DNA of 64,000 nucleotides from an uncultured Eubacteriales bacterium. GTDB lineage: Bacteria; Bacillota; Clostridia; Oscillospirales; Acutalibacteraceae. The stretch lies in assembly GCA_905198155.1 (NCBI GenBank), contig CAJKBQ010000003.1, forward strand, positions 1-64,000, in the 5' to 3' direction. Shown piece by piece: positions 53,443 to 62,288 of the stretch; within the stretch, counting starts at the first letter, position 1; the number at the start of each line of letters is the position of its first letter. Position numbers and translations under genes: made by a program. The notes under the pieces were generated by a model that was given only the letters and a program-made list of their open reading frames with translations, ran no database searches and had not been told where the DNA came from.

Positions 53443-54654
53443 TTAATACGCGGTACTGAGCAGAAAATCCGCGATGTGCATTGTTTGAATGCCCTCGTAG
53501 TTCCCGCCGGAAAAACTGTCGGTGGTGAGCACATATTTGGGGTAGTTGTCGCGGATTTCCAGCAGGCGGTCATATTCCCGCTTTTCTGTTTTTTCGGAGC
53601 GCAGTTCCTGCGTGACCTGCACATACAATTTTTCGTTTTGACGAATCGCCACAAAGTCGATTTCGCCGGTACCGAATTTGCCGACATGAACGGTGTAGCC
53701 CCGGCGGCACAGTTCCAGGTACACCACATTTTCCAGGCTGGACGCGACAGTGTCGGCGTTGTAGCCCAGCACGCTGTACCGCAGGGCGGTGTCTGCCAGG
53801 TAGAATTTTTCCTGCGTTTTCAGGATTTCTTTGCCCTGCAGGTCGTACCGGGTGCAGCGGTGGAGCAGGTATGCTTTTTCCAGCTTTTCCAGATATGCGT
53901 ACACCGTTTCGTTGTCGAGCGTGCGGTGCTCCGACTTCAAGTAATCTGCGATGGACTTTGCGGAAAATGTGTTGCCGACGTTGTTGAACGTGTATTTCAC
54001 TACGCGTTCCAGCTGGTCGATTCTGCGGATTTGGCTGCGCTTGACAATGTCCGAAAAAACGGTGGAATTGTAGATATCGCGCACAACGGTATAGACTTCG
54101 TCCTGCGTATAGGCGCGCAGGTGGGTGGCCGGGAAGCCGCCCAGGCGCACATAATTGGCCAGTTCGGATTTGGGGTCGCCGGCGGCGGCGTATTGGCGCT
54201 TGAACAGCAGGTATTCGCCAAAAGAAAGCGTGAAAATGCGGAACGACACATACCGCCCGGTAAGGTAGGTCGATATCTCGGCGGACATCATGCGGGAGTT
54301 GGAGCCTGTCACATACAAATCCACGTCGAAATCCGACGCCAGTGAATTCACGACCTTTTCCCAGCCGTTGACCTCCTGCACTTCGTCGAGGAACAGGTAG
54401 GTTCTGCCGTTTGGGGACAGGCGCGCTTTCAGCTGGGCATACATTTGCTTTGCGGTGATTCCTTCGTACTCCATGGAATCGTAGCGGCAGCTGACGATGC
54501 GGTCTGCGGGGATATTGCGCTGCGTTTGCAGCTGCTCCATGATCATTTTCAGGATCGTGGACTTGCCGCAGCGGCGGATGCCTGTAAGGATTTTTACAAA
54601 TGGCGTATCCGTATATGCCATGATTTTTTCTGCATACAATGGTCTGTAAATCAT
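53443..54654 (-). CDS. AAA ATPase with DUF4143 domain
   Basis: The product has 403 residues from ATG 54654-54652, GGAGG eight bases upstream. Walker A is GIRRCGKST, Walker B YLFLDEVQE, and LYVTGSNSRM is the sensor region. The C-terminal DUF4143 domain has SSLENVVYLELCRRGYTVHV and IDFVAIRQNEKLYVQV, a nuclease-like fold. Proteins of this class occur in many copies in anaerobes and their role is unknown; some are linked to defence or toxin-antitoxin-like loci. It stands alone with its own promoter and unusual short repeats upstream. Confidence 0.88.
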   Translation of the reverse strand: MIYRPLYAEKIMAYTDTPFVKILTGIRRCGKSTILKMIMEQLQTQRNIPADRIVSCRYDSMEYEGITAKQMYAQLKARLSPNGRTYLFLDEVQEVNGWEKVVNSLASDFDVDLYVTGSNSRMMSAEISTYLTGRYVSFRIFTLSFGEYLLFKRQYAAAGDPKSELANYVRLGGFPATHLRAYTQDEVYTVVRDIYNSTVFSDIVKRSQIRRIDQLERVVKYTFNNVGNTFSAKSIADYLKSEHRTLDNETVYAYLEKLEKAYLLHRCTRYDLQGKEILKTQEKFYLADTALRYSVLGYNADTVASSLENVVYLELCRRGYTVHVGKFGTGEIDFVAIRQNEKLYVQVTQELRSEKTEKREYDRLLEIRDNYPKYVLTTDSFSGGNYEGIQTMHIADFLLSTAY

Positions 54655-54677
54655 TTTGCGCACCTCCGTTTGCTGAT

Positions 54678-54762
54678 AGTATACCGCAAAACTTCCCCAA
54701 AGTCAACCCTTTTGCGGTTACATTCCGAAAAACAACCCGTTCTGCTATACTTTTGCGGTTAT
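54678..54762 (-). promoter_or_regulatory. Promoter and ACCGCAAAA repeats of the DUF4143 gene
   Basis: The minus-strand promoter has TTGACT (54706-54701) and TATACT (54683-54678) with a 17-base spacer. ACCGCAAAA or its complement occurs three times: across the -10 (54682-54691), just upstream of the -35 (about 54710-54720) and near 54750-54760. This looks like an operator, possibly for autoregulation. Confidence 0.6.
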
Positions 54763-54781
54763 ATCCCATTACATTCCGCGC

Positions 54782-54820
54782 AAAACAGGCGCCAACCCGT
54801 GCGGGTCAGCGCCTGTTTTT
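54782..54820 (-). terminator. Terminator of the ABC importer operon
   Basis: AACAGGCGC and GCGCCTGTT form a stem with a further inner stem (ACCCG/CGGGT) and T-rich flanks on both strands. It lies between the solute-binding protein gene and the DUF4143 gene. Confidence 0.85.
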
Positions 54821-54846
54821 ATTTGGGTGAGGAATGGAAGATGAAA

Positions 54847-56487
54847 TTACTGGTTCTTGTAATTCCAGCTGGTGATGTTGTTTGCTTTGATGAACTCGTT
54901 GACTTGTTTCTGGTACTCGGCGATCAGTTCGTCTTCACCGGCGGCTTTGCGCTCGGCGATCCAAGTTTCCATGTCTTTTTCCCAGTTTTCGGAATATCCT
55001 TGCTTGATCGAATCGGCGTATCTTTTGTCGATATCTATCAGTGCAGAGACGATCCCGTCCACACTTGTTTTGTCGAATATGAAATTCAGCATCGGAGACG
55101 TATAGGCTTTCTTTTCTTTTTCCAGCAGCTCGTCGTAATAGCCTTTGACGTCGGCTTCCGTAACCAGCGAATTCCGGCAGGTGCCAATCGTCCACTTCCA
55201 CAAACCATAGGACGAATCTTCTGTGCCCTGAGAACCATAACCGGTTTTGATGGTGCCGTCGGCCAGCGGCTCATAGTCTTCGCCCGCAATGCCGTAGATC
55301 AGCGTCTGATACAGTTCCTTGTTGCCCCATACTTCGTTGAGGAACATCATTGCGCGTTCCGGCTGATCCGCGCAGTACGGAATCGCCATAGCGGTGGGGT
55401 CGCCCTTGGTGTTCCAGCCGCGTTTGTCGGTATAAATGGTTTTCAATTCACGATAATCGACCGCGCTCTGGGGAACATCGGAAGCATCGCTGTACGCATT
55501 TTTTAACTTGATTACATAGGTGCTGTTGTTGTAGCTGCCGTCTTTCAGCGTGTTCCATTCGGTGAACTTTTTGGACGCAATATCCGAGGCAATATAGCCC
55601 TTGTCATAGAACTCCTTCGCATTTTTGGCGTGCAGCCGATGCAGCTCCGTTCCGACCATCGATTTCACCGTAAAGGTATCATCGGTATACGGAATCCCCA
55701 CGCCGCCCACGTTGATGCTTGCCACACCAAACTGTCCAAACAGCGGATCGTCCCCCAGCGTCGATCTGTCGAACCCGCCGTACAGTTTGTTGTTGTCTTT
55801 CAATGCTTGACCGTAATGTGCCAATTCGTCATAGGCTGCCTGAACATTTTCCACCGTCGGGTCTTTTCTTGCTTTATCGAACACCGCTTGCGCTTTGTTC
55901 AGCCATTCGTCACCGCCCGCCAGGTTGACAAACTCGGTCGGCAGATAAAGTGCGATGCGTCCCTGAAGCACCGACTGCCAGTTAATGATGTAGTGGATCT
56001 TTCCATTGTAGCGATTGACATCGATCAATTCCTGTTCGAGGTTCGCTTTGATGTTCGCGCCGTACTTGTCCAGCAGCGCATCCAGCTCCATCAGGTTATT
56101 GTCGAGCAGATCCTGCTTTATGTTGGTCGCAAAGCCAATCCAAGCCAGATCCACGGCCTCCTGTGCTGCCAACATATTCTGGAACTTCGTTTTGTACTCA
56201 GAACCTGGAATGATTGTAAATTCGACCGTCGTATTCGGAACATTTTTTTCGAGCATTTCGTTGACCTTCGCCCACACCCTCTGTGAGTTAGTCTGTTTGC
56301 CCGGGCCGATCAGCCATACCTGGATTTTCGCCTGTTTCAGCGGTTCGATTTTGGACTCTGCCGCACTGGACGCCGGCTGCGCCGACGAAGCAGGTGCCGC
56401 AGAGGATGCCGGCGTCTTGGTGCAGCCGGTCAGGCACACCGCCGCCAGCAAGACCAGCACGAGCGCCCATGAAAGAATGCGTTTCAT
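54847..56487 (-). CDS. ABC transporter solute-binding lipoprotein (LplA/DUF3502 type)
   Basis: The product is 546 residues. The N-terminus has lipobox LTGC (Cys about 22) and an Ala/Ser linker. A two-lobe solute-binding fold follows (AKIQVWLIGPGKQTNS, LAAQEAVDLAWIGFATNIK), and the C-terminal part (KGYYDELLEKEKKAY, ALIDIDKRYADS) matches DUF3502 of LplA-like proteins. It should deliver an oligosaccharide to the two permeases encoded just upstream. No ATPase gene is in the operon; such systems often share a general MsmX-like ATPase. Confidence 0.9.
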   Translation of the reverse strand: MKRILSWALVLVLLAAVCLTGCTKTPASSAAPASSAQPASSAAESKIEPLKQAKIQVWLIGPGKQTNSQRVWAKVNEMLEKNVPNTTVEFTIIPGSEYKTKFQNMLAAQEAVDLAWIGFATNIKQDLLDNNLMELDALLDKYGANIKANLEQELIDVNRYNGKIHYIINWQSVLQGRIALYLPTEFVNLAGGDEWLNKAQAVFDKARKDPTVENVQAAYDELAHYGQALKDNNKLYGGFDRSTLGDDPLFGQFGVASINVGGVGIPYTDDTFTVKSMVGTELHRLHAKNAKEFYDKGYIASDIASKKFTEWNTLKDGSYNNSTYVIKLKNAYSDASDVPQSAVDYRELKTIYTDKRGWNTKGDPTAMAIPYCADQPERAMMFLNEVWGNKELYQTLIYGIAGEDYEPLADGTIKTGYGSQGTEDSSYGLWKWTIGTCRNSLVTEADVKGYYDELLEKEKKAYTSPMLNFIFDKTSVDGIVSALIDIDKRYADSIKQGYSENWEKDMETWIAERKAAGEDELIAEYQKQVNEFIKANNITSWNYKNQ

Positions 56488-56553
56488 TTGTAAAATTCCT
56501 CCTGAATAAAGTATTTATGAGCAGCTGCGGAACCATCGCAGCGTTTCACCTTT

Positions 56554-57447
56554 TTAGCCTTTGACCGCGCCGATGGTTAATCCCTGCGAAAAGTACTTTT
56601 GGAAAAACGGGAACACCAGCAGCATCGGTCCGGCAGCGATCACGCACAGGGCATATTTCAGCGTTTCGATTGGTTGTGCTTGTGCTTCAATATCTATTCC
56701 AACATTTCCTTCCTGTGCCAATTTACTCAAATACGCCGCTTCGTTCAAAATCCGCTGGAGCAAAAATTGCAGCGTATACAAACTTTCGTCGCGGATGTAG
56801 ATCATGGACGTGGTGTAATCGTTCCACTTGCCAACCAGCGTCATGAACCCCAGCGACGCAAACACCGGCGTAGACAGCGGGATCACAATGCGGAAGAAAA
56901 TGTACAGCTCTTTCGCGCCGTCGATGCGTGCGGCTTCAAACAGCGACTCCGGCAGCCCTTTGAAGAACGTGCGGAACACCATCGTGTTCCATGCGCCGCC
57001 CGTCATGCCGGGGATAATGTAAATCCAGAAACTGTTGCCCAGGTGGTAATACTTTGTCAGCGTAATGTAGCTGGGGATCATCCCCGCGCTGAACAGCATG
57101 GTAAAAAAGATCAGCCAAGTAATCGGCTTTTTGAACCGGAAATTGCTGCGGGACAGCGGGTATGCCGCCATGCCCGCCACCACCATGCTGATCAACGTGC
57201 CCAGCACGGACTGCGCAATGGTCACGCCGTATGCGGAAAAAATTCGCTTCGGGTTGTTGAACGCCAGTTTGTACGCGTCCAGCGAAAATTCGTGCGGGAT
57301 CAGGCTGTATCCGCCGGAGTTGACCCATGTTTCGCTCGACAGCGAGATCGAAATCACCATCACCATCGGGATCAGGAAGCACAGCGATATCAGAATAAAG
57401 AAGAGATGCAAACACACCGTGGAGGCGTGAATTTTGTGTTTTGTCAT
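56554..57447 (-). CDS. ABC sugar permease (LplC/MalG type)
   Basis: The product has 297 residues from ATG 57447 (AAGGGGG upstream). Six helices are predicted, with the EAA-type loop EAARIDGAKELYIFFRIVIP in the second half. It forms the membrane channel together with the LplB-like protein encoded 14 bases upstream. C-terminus QGLTIGAVKG is typical of this family. Confidence 0.92.
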   Translation of the reverse strand: MTKHKIHASTVCLHLFFILISLCFLIPMVMVISISLSSETWVNSGGYSLIPHEFSLDAYKLAFNNPKRIFSAYGVTIAQSVLGTLISMVVAGMAAYPLSRSNFRFKKPITWLIFFTMLFSAGMIPSYITLTKYYHLGNSFWIYIIPGMTGGAWNTMVFRTFFKGLPESLFEAARIDGAKELYIFFRIVIPLSTPVFASLGFMTLVGKWNDYTTSMIYIRDESLYTLQFLLQRILNEAAYLSKLAQEGNVGIDIEAQAQPIETLKYALCVIAAGPMLLVFPFFQKYFSQGLTIGAVKG

Positions 57448-57460
57448 GTTCGGCGCCCCC

Positions 57461-58417
57461 TTAGAACAGCGAGTTTTCCGGCGAAGTCTTGCGGACAATC
57501 AGGTTGGTCACAATCACCAGGATCAGCCCCGTTACCGACTGCACCAGGCTGACCGTCGCGCCGGTCGCGTAAGTGCCTTCTTTCAGCGCACGGTACACAT
57601 ACGTCGGCAGCACGTCCGTCGTCGGGTACAGAATCGACACATCGCGCGGGATCAGGTAAAACAGATCGAAATTGCCGCTGAACAAATGTCCCGCCGCCAG
57701 AATCATGAAGATGGACACCAGCGGAACCAAATGCGGAAGCGAAATGTACCACGTTTGTTGCAAATGCGTCGCACCGTCAATGGTCGCTGCTTCGTACAGC
57801 GACGTATCGATGCCCATCAGCGCAGCAAAAAACACCATGGAACCCATGCCAATACCCTTCCAGATGTTGACGATGGTCAAAATCGCCGGCCAGGCGTTGG
57901 GCGTCATATAGACATCAACGGCACCCTGTCCCAGCAGCGTGCGTATCTGGTTCATTACACCAGCGGTCGGGCTGAGGAATGCGTAGGTAATAAACCCAAC
58001 CACAACCATCGAAATAAAGTTCGGGAACGAAGAAATCGTTTGATACACTTTAAGTGCGGCGCGGTTCTTTACATCGAACATCAGCAGTGCAAATATGACG
58101 TTTACCACATTGCCGATGATGGTGAACCAGACGCTGTACAGCATCGTGTTCCGCACCACCTGCCACAGCGAGGTAGACCGGATGATCCATTCAAAATTTT
58201 TCAGCCCAACCCAATCGCTGCCCATCACACCCAGGCTGAACTTGTAGTTGCGGAACGGGATCATAATCGCCATGCCCATCGGCACATAATTGAACAGGAT
58301 GTAGCCCGCAATCGCCGGCAAACACAGGATCAGCAGTTCCCAGCTGGCGCCGTCGCGCCAGATGCTGCCGCGCTTGGCGCGCAGCCGCCCCGGCGACAAG
58401 GTCTTTGCTTTTTGCAT
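57461..58417 (-). CDS. ABC sugar permease (LplB type)
   Basis: The product has 318 residues with AAGGGGAATG upstream of the ATG. Six helices; LLILCLPAIAGYILFNYVP opens the first and the EAA loop is EAATIDGATHLQQTWYISLP. It pairs with the LplC-like permease. It is the first gene after a promoter flanked by operator-like repeats, downstream of the YesN/YesM two-component genes. Confidence 0.92.
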   Translation of the reverse strand: MQKAKTLSPGRLRAKRGSIWRDGASWELLILCLPAIAGYILFNYVPMGMAIMIPFRNYKFSLGVMGSDWVGLKNFEWIIRSTSLWQVVRNTMLYSVWFTIIGNVVNVIFALLMFDVKNRAALKVYQTISSFPNFISMVVVGFITYAFLSPTAGVMNQIRTLLGQGAVDVYMTPNAWPAILTIVNIWKGIGMGSMVFFAALMGIDTSLYEAATIDGATHLQQTWYISLPHLVPLVSIFMILAAGHLFSGNFDLFYLIPRDVSILYPTTDVLPTYVYRALKEGTYATGATVSLVQSVTGLILVIVTNLIVRKTSPENSLF

Positions 58418-58502
58418 AAATCATTCCCCTTGCTTTTTATCGGATTGAGCGGAATTCCATGGGAGAAAATTTCTTTTTGACCCGCTCGGATTTTCTGGTT
58501 AA

Positions 58503-58531
58503 ATTATACCGTATCGCCGTCAAGGTTTCAA
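58503..58531 (-). promoter_or_regulatory. Promoter of the ABC importer operon
   Basis: TTGAAA (58531-58526) and TATAAT (58508-58503) are spaced 17 bases on the minus strand, with repeated motifs immediately upstream. Confidence 0.8.
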
Positions 58532-58534
58532 CCC

Positions 58535-58615
58535 AGAATGATGACATCTTTGGACAAAATGATGACATTATCGCGCGGCATCATTGTGGCCGGGATGGCA
58601 TCATTTTGGTCGAAA
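58535..58615. promoter_or_regulatory. Operator-like repeats upstream of the ABC importer promoter
   Basis: Four copies of an ATGATG(A/C)CAT-like core occur in about 80 bp: AGAATGATGACATC and GGACAAAATGATGACAT in one direction, CACAATGATGCC and TCGACCAAAATGATGCCAT in the other. They sit directly upstream of the -35, as expected for an AraC-type activator. TCGACCAAAATG recurs at 61726-61737 in front of the regulator gene. Confidence 0.6.
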
Positions 58616-60517
58616 TCAGTCGTCCGCCAGCACAATGATGTCATCGTCGTCCGGCGCAGGGGGCGGCGCGGGCGCAGGATCCGGCGCGGGGGTCGGCGAC
58701 TCCGGCGACGGTGCGTCAAACGGTACCGCCGCAAACCGTACCGTCACACGCAGCCCGCCCCGCGGCGACGCGCCGATGGTCAGGCCGTATGCGTCGCCGA
58801 ACACCAGTTTCAGCCGCTGGTTCACGTTCCGCAGGCCAATGTGATGCATTCCGGGCTTTACCGGCTCCGCCACGCGCGCCCGCAGCGCATCCATGTCGGC
58901 AGCGCTCATGCCGACGCCGTCGTCGTCCACGCGGATTACCAGGTCGCCGTCTTCCACCGCGCACGACACCCAGATGTTGCCTTCGTAGTGGCGCGCGTTC
59001 AGCCCGTGGACAATCGCGTTTTCGATCAGCGGCTGCAGCGTCAGCTTCACAATCTGCAAATGCATCACTTCGTCCGGAATGCTGAACCGCACGCGGATTT
59101 GGCCGGAGTAGCGGAAGTCCATCACTTTGGCGTACAGCGCCACGTGGTCCATCTCCTGCGCTACGCTGACGAGCGGACTGTCGCCCGTCAGGCTGCACCG
59201 CAGCATCCGCCCCAGGGTGAAAATGGCGGACGAAATCTCGTTGCCGGTGCCGGATTTCAGCGCCTCCGCGCTGCCGATGGATTCCAGCGTATTGTACAGG
59301 AAGTGCGGATTGATCTGCGTTTGCAGCGCATACATCTGCGCTGCGTGCAGCTCTTCCATCTGCTGCGCGATGGTCGCCGTCAGCTGTGTGCGCTCTTCCT
59401 GCACCCGGCGGATAAAGCCCTGCACTTCGCGCAGTTCGTCGCCGCCGCGCGGCACTTTTTCCGGCGTGCCGGTCTGCGCGCGGATGGATTCGATCGTTTT
59501 GCGGATCGGCTGGTACACCGAAATCGCCTGCACAATCGACTGCACGATGCAGATCACCAGCGAGATGATGATGCACAGCTGCAGCACGCGCGCGTTGCTT
59601 TCTTCGCGCCCGCGGAAGTTTTCCACCGGCATCAGCAGGAAGTACCACAGCCGGTTTTTCGGCTCGAACCGTCCGCTGACGATGTAGTTCCGCCCCCAAA
59701 CCGTCGATTCCAGCGAAAATCCGTCCGGATGCTCCGCCGTCAGCTGCCGCAGGGGCGAAAAATCGGTGTCTTCGTGGTACAAAAAGTCGTATTCGTCGGA
59801 ATACAGCAACGACCGCACCGATTCGTCCAGGATAATCAGGTTGTTGTCCGTTTGATCCAGCTTGTACTTGCCGGTGCCGAACGATTTAGCCAGCTCTTCC
59901 ACGTCGATCTGTGTAGCGACCAGCCCAACGGCCTTTTTGCCGGTCATAATCGGGTACACCATCGTGAGCAGGTGCGGGTAGGTGCCCGACCCGAACGACG
60001 AGACCAGCTGCGGTTTGTTCGGCATATCCGGCGAATACAGGGACGTCCACCCCACATTCGGCTCAATTTCGACCGACGACACGCCCTGCCGCGTGATGAT
60101 CGTCCCGCTTTCCGCGAGATACACAATCAGCGAGTGGTAGTAGTCGAACGCGTGGTCGAACAGGGACAGCGTTTCGCGCACCATTTTGAGGTTGCCGCTG
60201 GTGTCCATCCCCACGTCGTCCGGCAGAAAGCCCAGGTAGCGCACGCTGTCCTGTTGCGCGAGCAGGTACGTCACTTTGCGGGCGGACACCAGCATTGCGT
60301 TCATCAGCTCGTACCGCTGGCTGAGCTGGGCTTCGTTCAGCTCGGTGATGCTTTGCTGCACGGTTTTCTCCATCCGGCCGCCGTACAGCATATTCAGCGC
60401 CATCATCGGCAGCGTCAGCCCCATGAACATCAGCAGAAAATACCGCACGAACAGGCTTTTGAACCGGAAGTCCCGCAGATACGTCACCGGGCTGCGCAAT
60501 CTCCGCAGGGTTGTCAC
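58616..60517 (-). CDS. YesM-family sensor histidine kinase
   Basis: The product has 633 residues from GTG 60517 (AAAGGGGG upstream), overlapping the regulator's stop (GTGA). First helix about 22-42, extracellular dCache-like sensor (about 45-300), second helix about 305-325, HAMP, then a His_kinase domain with ALQTQINPHFLYNTLESIG (His box) and VDDDGVGMS, HHIGLRNVNQRLKLVFGD in the HATPase. It probably senses a sugar outside the cell. The C-terminus ends in a Pro/Asp-rich tail. Confidence 0.93.
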   Translation of the reverse strand: MTTLRRLRSPVTYLRDFRFKSLFVRYFLLMFMGLTLPMMALNMLYGGRMEKTVQQSITELNEAQLSQRYELMNAMLVSARKVTYLLAQQDSVRYLGFLPDDVGMDTSGNLKMVRETLSLFDHAFDYYHSLIVYLAESGTIITRQGVSSVEIEPNVGWTSLYSPDMPNKPQLVSSFGSGTYPHLLTMVYPIMTGKKAVGLVATQIDVEELAKSFGTGKYKLDQTDNNLIILDESVRSLLYSDEYDFLYHEDTDFSPLRQLTAEHPDGFSLESTVWGRNYIVSGRFEPKNRLWYFLLMPVENFRGREESNARVLQLCIIISLVICIVQSIVQAISVYQPIRKTIESIRAQTGTPEKVPRGGDELREVQGFIRRVQEERTQLTATIAQQMEELHAAQMYALQTQINPHFLYNTLESIGSAEALKSGTGNEISSAIFTLGRMLRCSLTGDSPLVSVAQEMDHVALYAKVMDFRYSGQIRVRFSIPDEVMHLQIVKLTLQPLIENAIVHGLNARHYEGNIWVSCAVEDGDLVIRVDDDGVGMSAADMDALRARVAEPVKPGMHHIGLRNVNQRLKLVFGDAYGLTIGASPRGGLRVTVRFAAVPFDAPSPESPTPAPDPAPAPPPAPDDDDIIVLADD

Positions 60518-61638
60518 GGCTGACTGCCCCCTTTCTGCTGCGCGCGGCGCCGGATTTTCTCGCGCTGCTCCTGGCTGTGTACCAGGTATTCGTGTACGGT
60601 GTAGCCCGTATATTCACGGAACTGCTGCAAAAAATATTTTTCGCTTTTGTATCCGACGGCGTCCGCAATCACGCCGGGGGAGCTTTGCTTTTCTTCGAGC
60701 AGCTTCATCGCCGTTTCCATCCGCACGCGGATTTTGTAGTCGGTGAACGTTTCGCCGGTTTCGGTTTCAAACCGGCGGAGGAAGTGGCGCGGGCTGAGGT
60801 GGATGTGGTCGGCGACGTCTTTGAACGAGGGGTTTTCGTCGAGGTGCGTTTTCAGGAAATTCTGCGCGCGGATGATCAAATCGTCGCGCGACGGCGGGAC
60901 GGCCTGCTGGCGCTGCGCGACGGTATCGTTCAGCTTTTGCAGCATCCCGCGCAGCCTGTCGGTGCTTTCGTCCGCGGGAAGCGTCCCCAGCTGGAGCAGC
61001 TGCTGCCGGAAGCTTTCGGCCAGCGCCAGGTCGGACTTTGCAAGGTCGGTGCGCAGCTGATCGACCAGCCGTTCCAGGATCACTTTGCGGACGCTGTCCG
61101 GCGCGCTGCGCATCATCGGGCCAAGATGCGCGTACGACAGCCAGGTTTCGCCCCGCTCGGCCGGGCCGCCCAGCACCGACCGGCTGACGCGGCGGATCAG
61201 ATCCAGCAGCTGGTTGTATTCCGCCTCGCCCACGCTGCGCAGCAGCGCGTCCGCGCGGTGTGCTTCGTCCAGCGCCAGGCGGATCCGGCCGAACACCGTC
61301 CGCAGTTCGCCGTCGTCCACCGGTTTGAGCAGGTATTCAAACACGTTGCAGTGCATGGCCTCTTTGGCGTACTCAAATTCCTTGTATCCGCTTAAAATCA
61401 CAACTTTCATCCACGGGTATTCCGTGCGGACTTTTTTGGCGACGGACAGCCCGTCTTTCGCGCCCATCCGGATATCGGTGAGCAGCGCGTCCACCCGGTT
61501 GTGCTGCAAAAAGGCCAGCACTTCGTCCCCGTCTTCGAACGCTGCCCGGACTTCAAACCCCCACGACGTCCAGTCGTGCAGCCGCACCAGCCCTTCCCGA
61601 ATATACGGCTCGTCGTCGGCGATTATCATTTGATACAT
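60514..61638 (-). CDS. YesN-family response regulator with AraC output
   Basis: The product has 374 residues from ATG 61638 (AAGGAG upstream). Receiver domain: MIIADDEPYIREGLVRL, DALLTDIRMGAKDG (phosphoacceptor Asp), VVILSGYKEFEYAKEA and LLKPVDDGEL (Lys). The C-terminal AraC helix-turn-helix has NPSFKDVADHIHLSPRHFLR and YKSEKYFLQQFREYTGYT. It should activate the LplB-LplC-binding protein operon and perhaps itself; repeated motifs lie at both promoters. Confidence 0.93.
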   Translation of the reverse strand: MYQMIIADDEPYIREGLVRLHDWTSWGFEVRAAFEDGDEVLAFLQHNRVDALLTDIRMGAKDGLSVAKKVRTEYPWMKVVILSGYKEFEYAKEAMHCNVFEYLLKPVDDGELRTVFGRIRLALDEAHRADALLRSVGEAEYNQLLDLIRRVSRSVLGGPAERGETWLSYAHLGPMMRSAPDSVRKVILERLVDQLRTDLAKSDLALAESFRQQLLQLGTLPADESTDRLRGMLQKLNDTVAQRQQAVPPSRDDLIIRAQNFLKTHLDENPSFKDVADHIHLSPRHFLRRFETETGETFTDYKIRVRMETAMKLLEEKQSSPGVIADAVGYKSEKYFLQQFREYTGYTVHEYLVHSQEQREKIRRRAQQKGGSQP

Positions 61639-61671
61639 TTTCCCGCACACTCCTTCGTTTTTCTGGTTCTA

Positions 61672-61745
61672 ATTATAGCATGGGAAGTCGAAAAAAGAAA
61701 CCGATCCGACAAATTTGTCATCGGATCGACCAAAATGGCATCAAA
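61672..61745 (-). promoter_or_regulatory. Promoter and operator-like motifs of the YesN-like gene
   Basis: The -10 is TATAAT at 61677-61672; the -35 region 17 bases upstream is poor (TTTCTT), which suits an activator. Just upstream are an imperfect palindrome (GATCCGACAAATTTGTC with its partner) and TCGACCAAAATGGCATC, the same motif as upstream of the importer operon. Confidence 0.55.
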
Positions 61746-61843
61746 TCTGCGCAAAAAAACACCGGTGCGAAATGCATCGGTGCAGAAAGCAATGTAAAAA
61801 ATGTTGGAACAGAGGCGGACGCGATGGAAAAAAAGAGAAGCAG

Positions 61844-62110
61844 TTATTTGTCGCCTTCGTCGTCTACTTCGCCGTAGAGATTGAATCGGAACAACCGGGT
61901 TTCATCCTCGGGGTTATCGCAAACGATCGAGGCTTCGGCGATTTGGCCGCCTTCGATCAGGCGGGTCAGGCCAACGAGCTGGCAAAGTTTGCTGCGGAGA
62001 TTCAGTCGGTCACCTTCATTGGTCACCAGAAACACATCTCCTTCGCAATGATCCAGCACTTTCAAAAACTTCGGTACGTCAATGTTGTGTAAAGAAATCG
62101 GAGAAGACAT
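61844..62110 (-). CDS. Conserved small hypothetical protein
   Basis: The product has 88 residues, with AAAGGATG a few bases before the ATG. MSSPISLHNIDVPKFLKVLD opens it, and GDVFLVTNEGDRLNLRSK, CDNPEDETRLFRFNLYGEV follow. The pattern is shared by a widespread short Clostridia protein sometimes annotated with unrelated names; function is unknown. It has a strong promoter of its own at 62176-62204. Confidence 0.8.
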   Translation of the reverse strand: MSSPISLHNIDVPKFLKVLDHCEGDVFLVTNEGDRLNLRSKLCQLVGLTRLIEGGQIAEASIVCDNPEDETRLFRFNLYGEVDDEGDK

Positions 62111-62175
62111 TTGGAATCATCCTTTCGTGTGTGTTCAAAAGATCGGAAAAACTCCGTCTGCTGTTCAACACTTAT

Positions 62176-62204
62176 AGTATAGCATGAAACGCCCGGATTG
62201 TCAA
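62176..62204 (-). promoter_or_regulatory. Promoter of the small conserved gene
   Basis: TTGACA (62204-62199) and TATACT (62181-62176) with a 17-base spacer on the minus strand. Confidence 0.88.
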
Positions 62205-62288
62205 CGAAAAAAGCAAAAAAATATTTGTGAAACTGCGCAGAAATTTTTCGGATCGGTTTGTGCAAACTTTCTAATGCTTCGTGAAAAT

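Noticed and set aside
51750..53729. Open frame antisense to guaB
   Set aside because: It has no family resemblance, crosses the guaB promoter and terminator, and is explained by guaB codon use.
58538..60523. Open frame antisense to the YesM-like kinase
   Set aside because: It is Arg/His/Val-rich, has no domain and no ribosome binding site, and overlaps the importer operator region.
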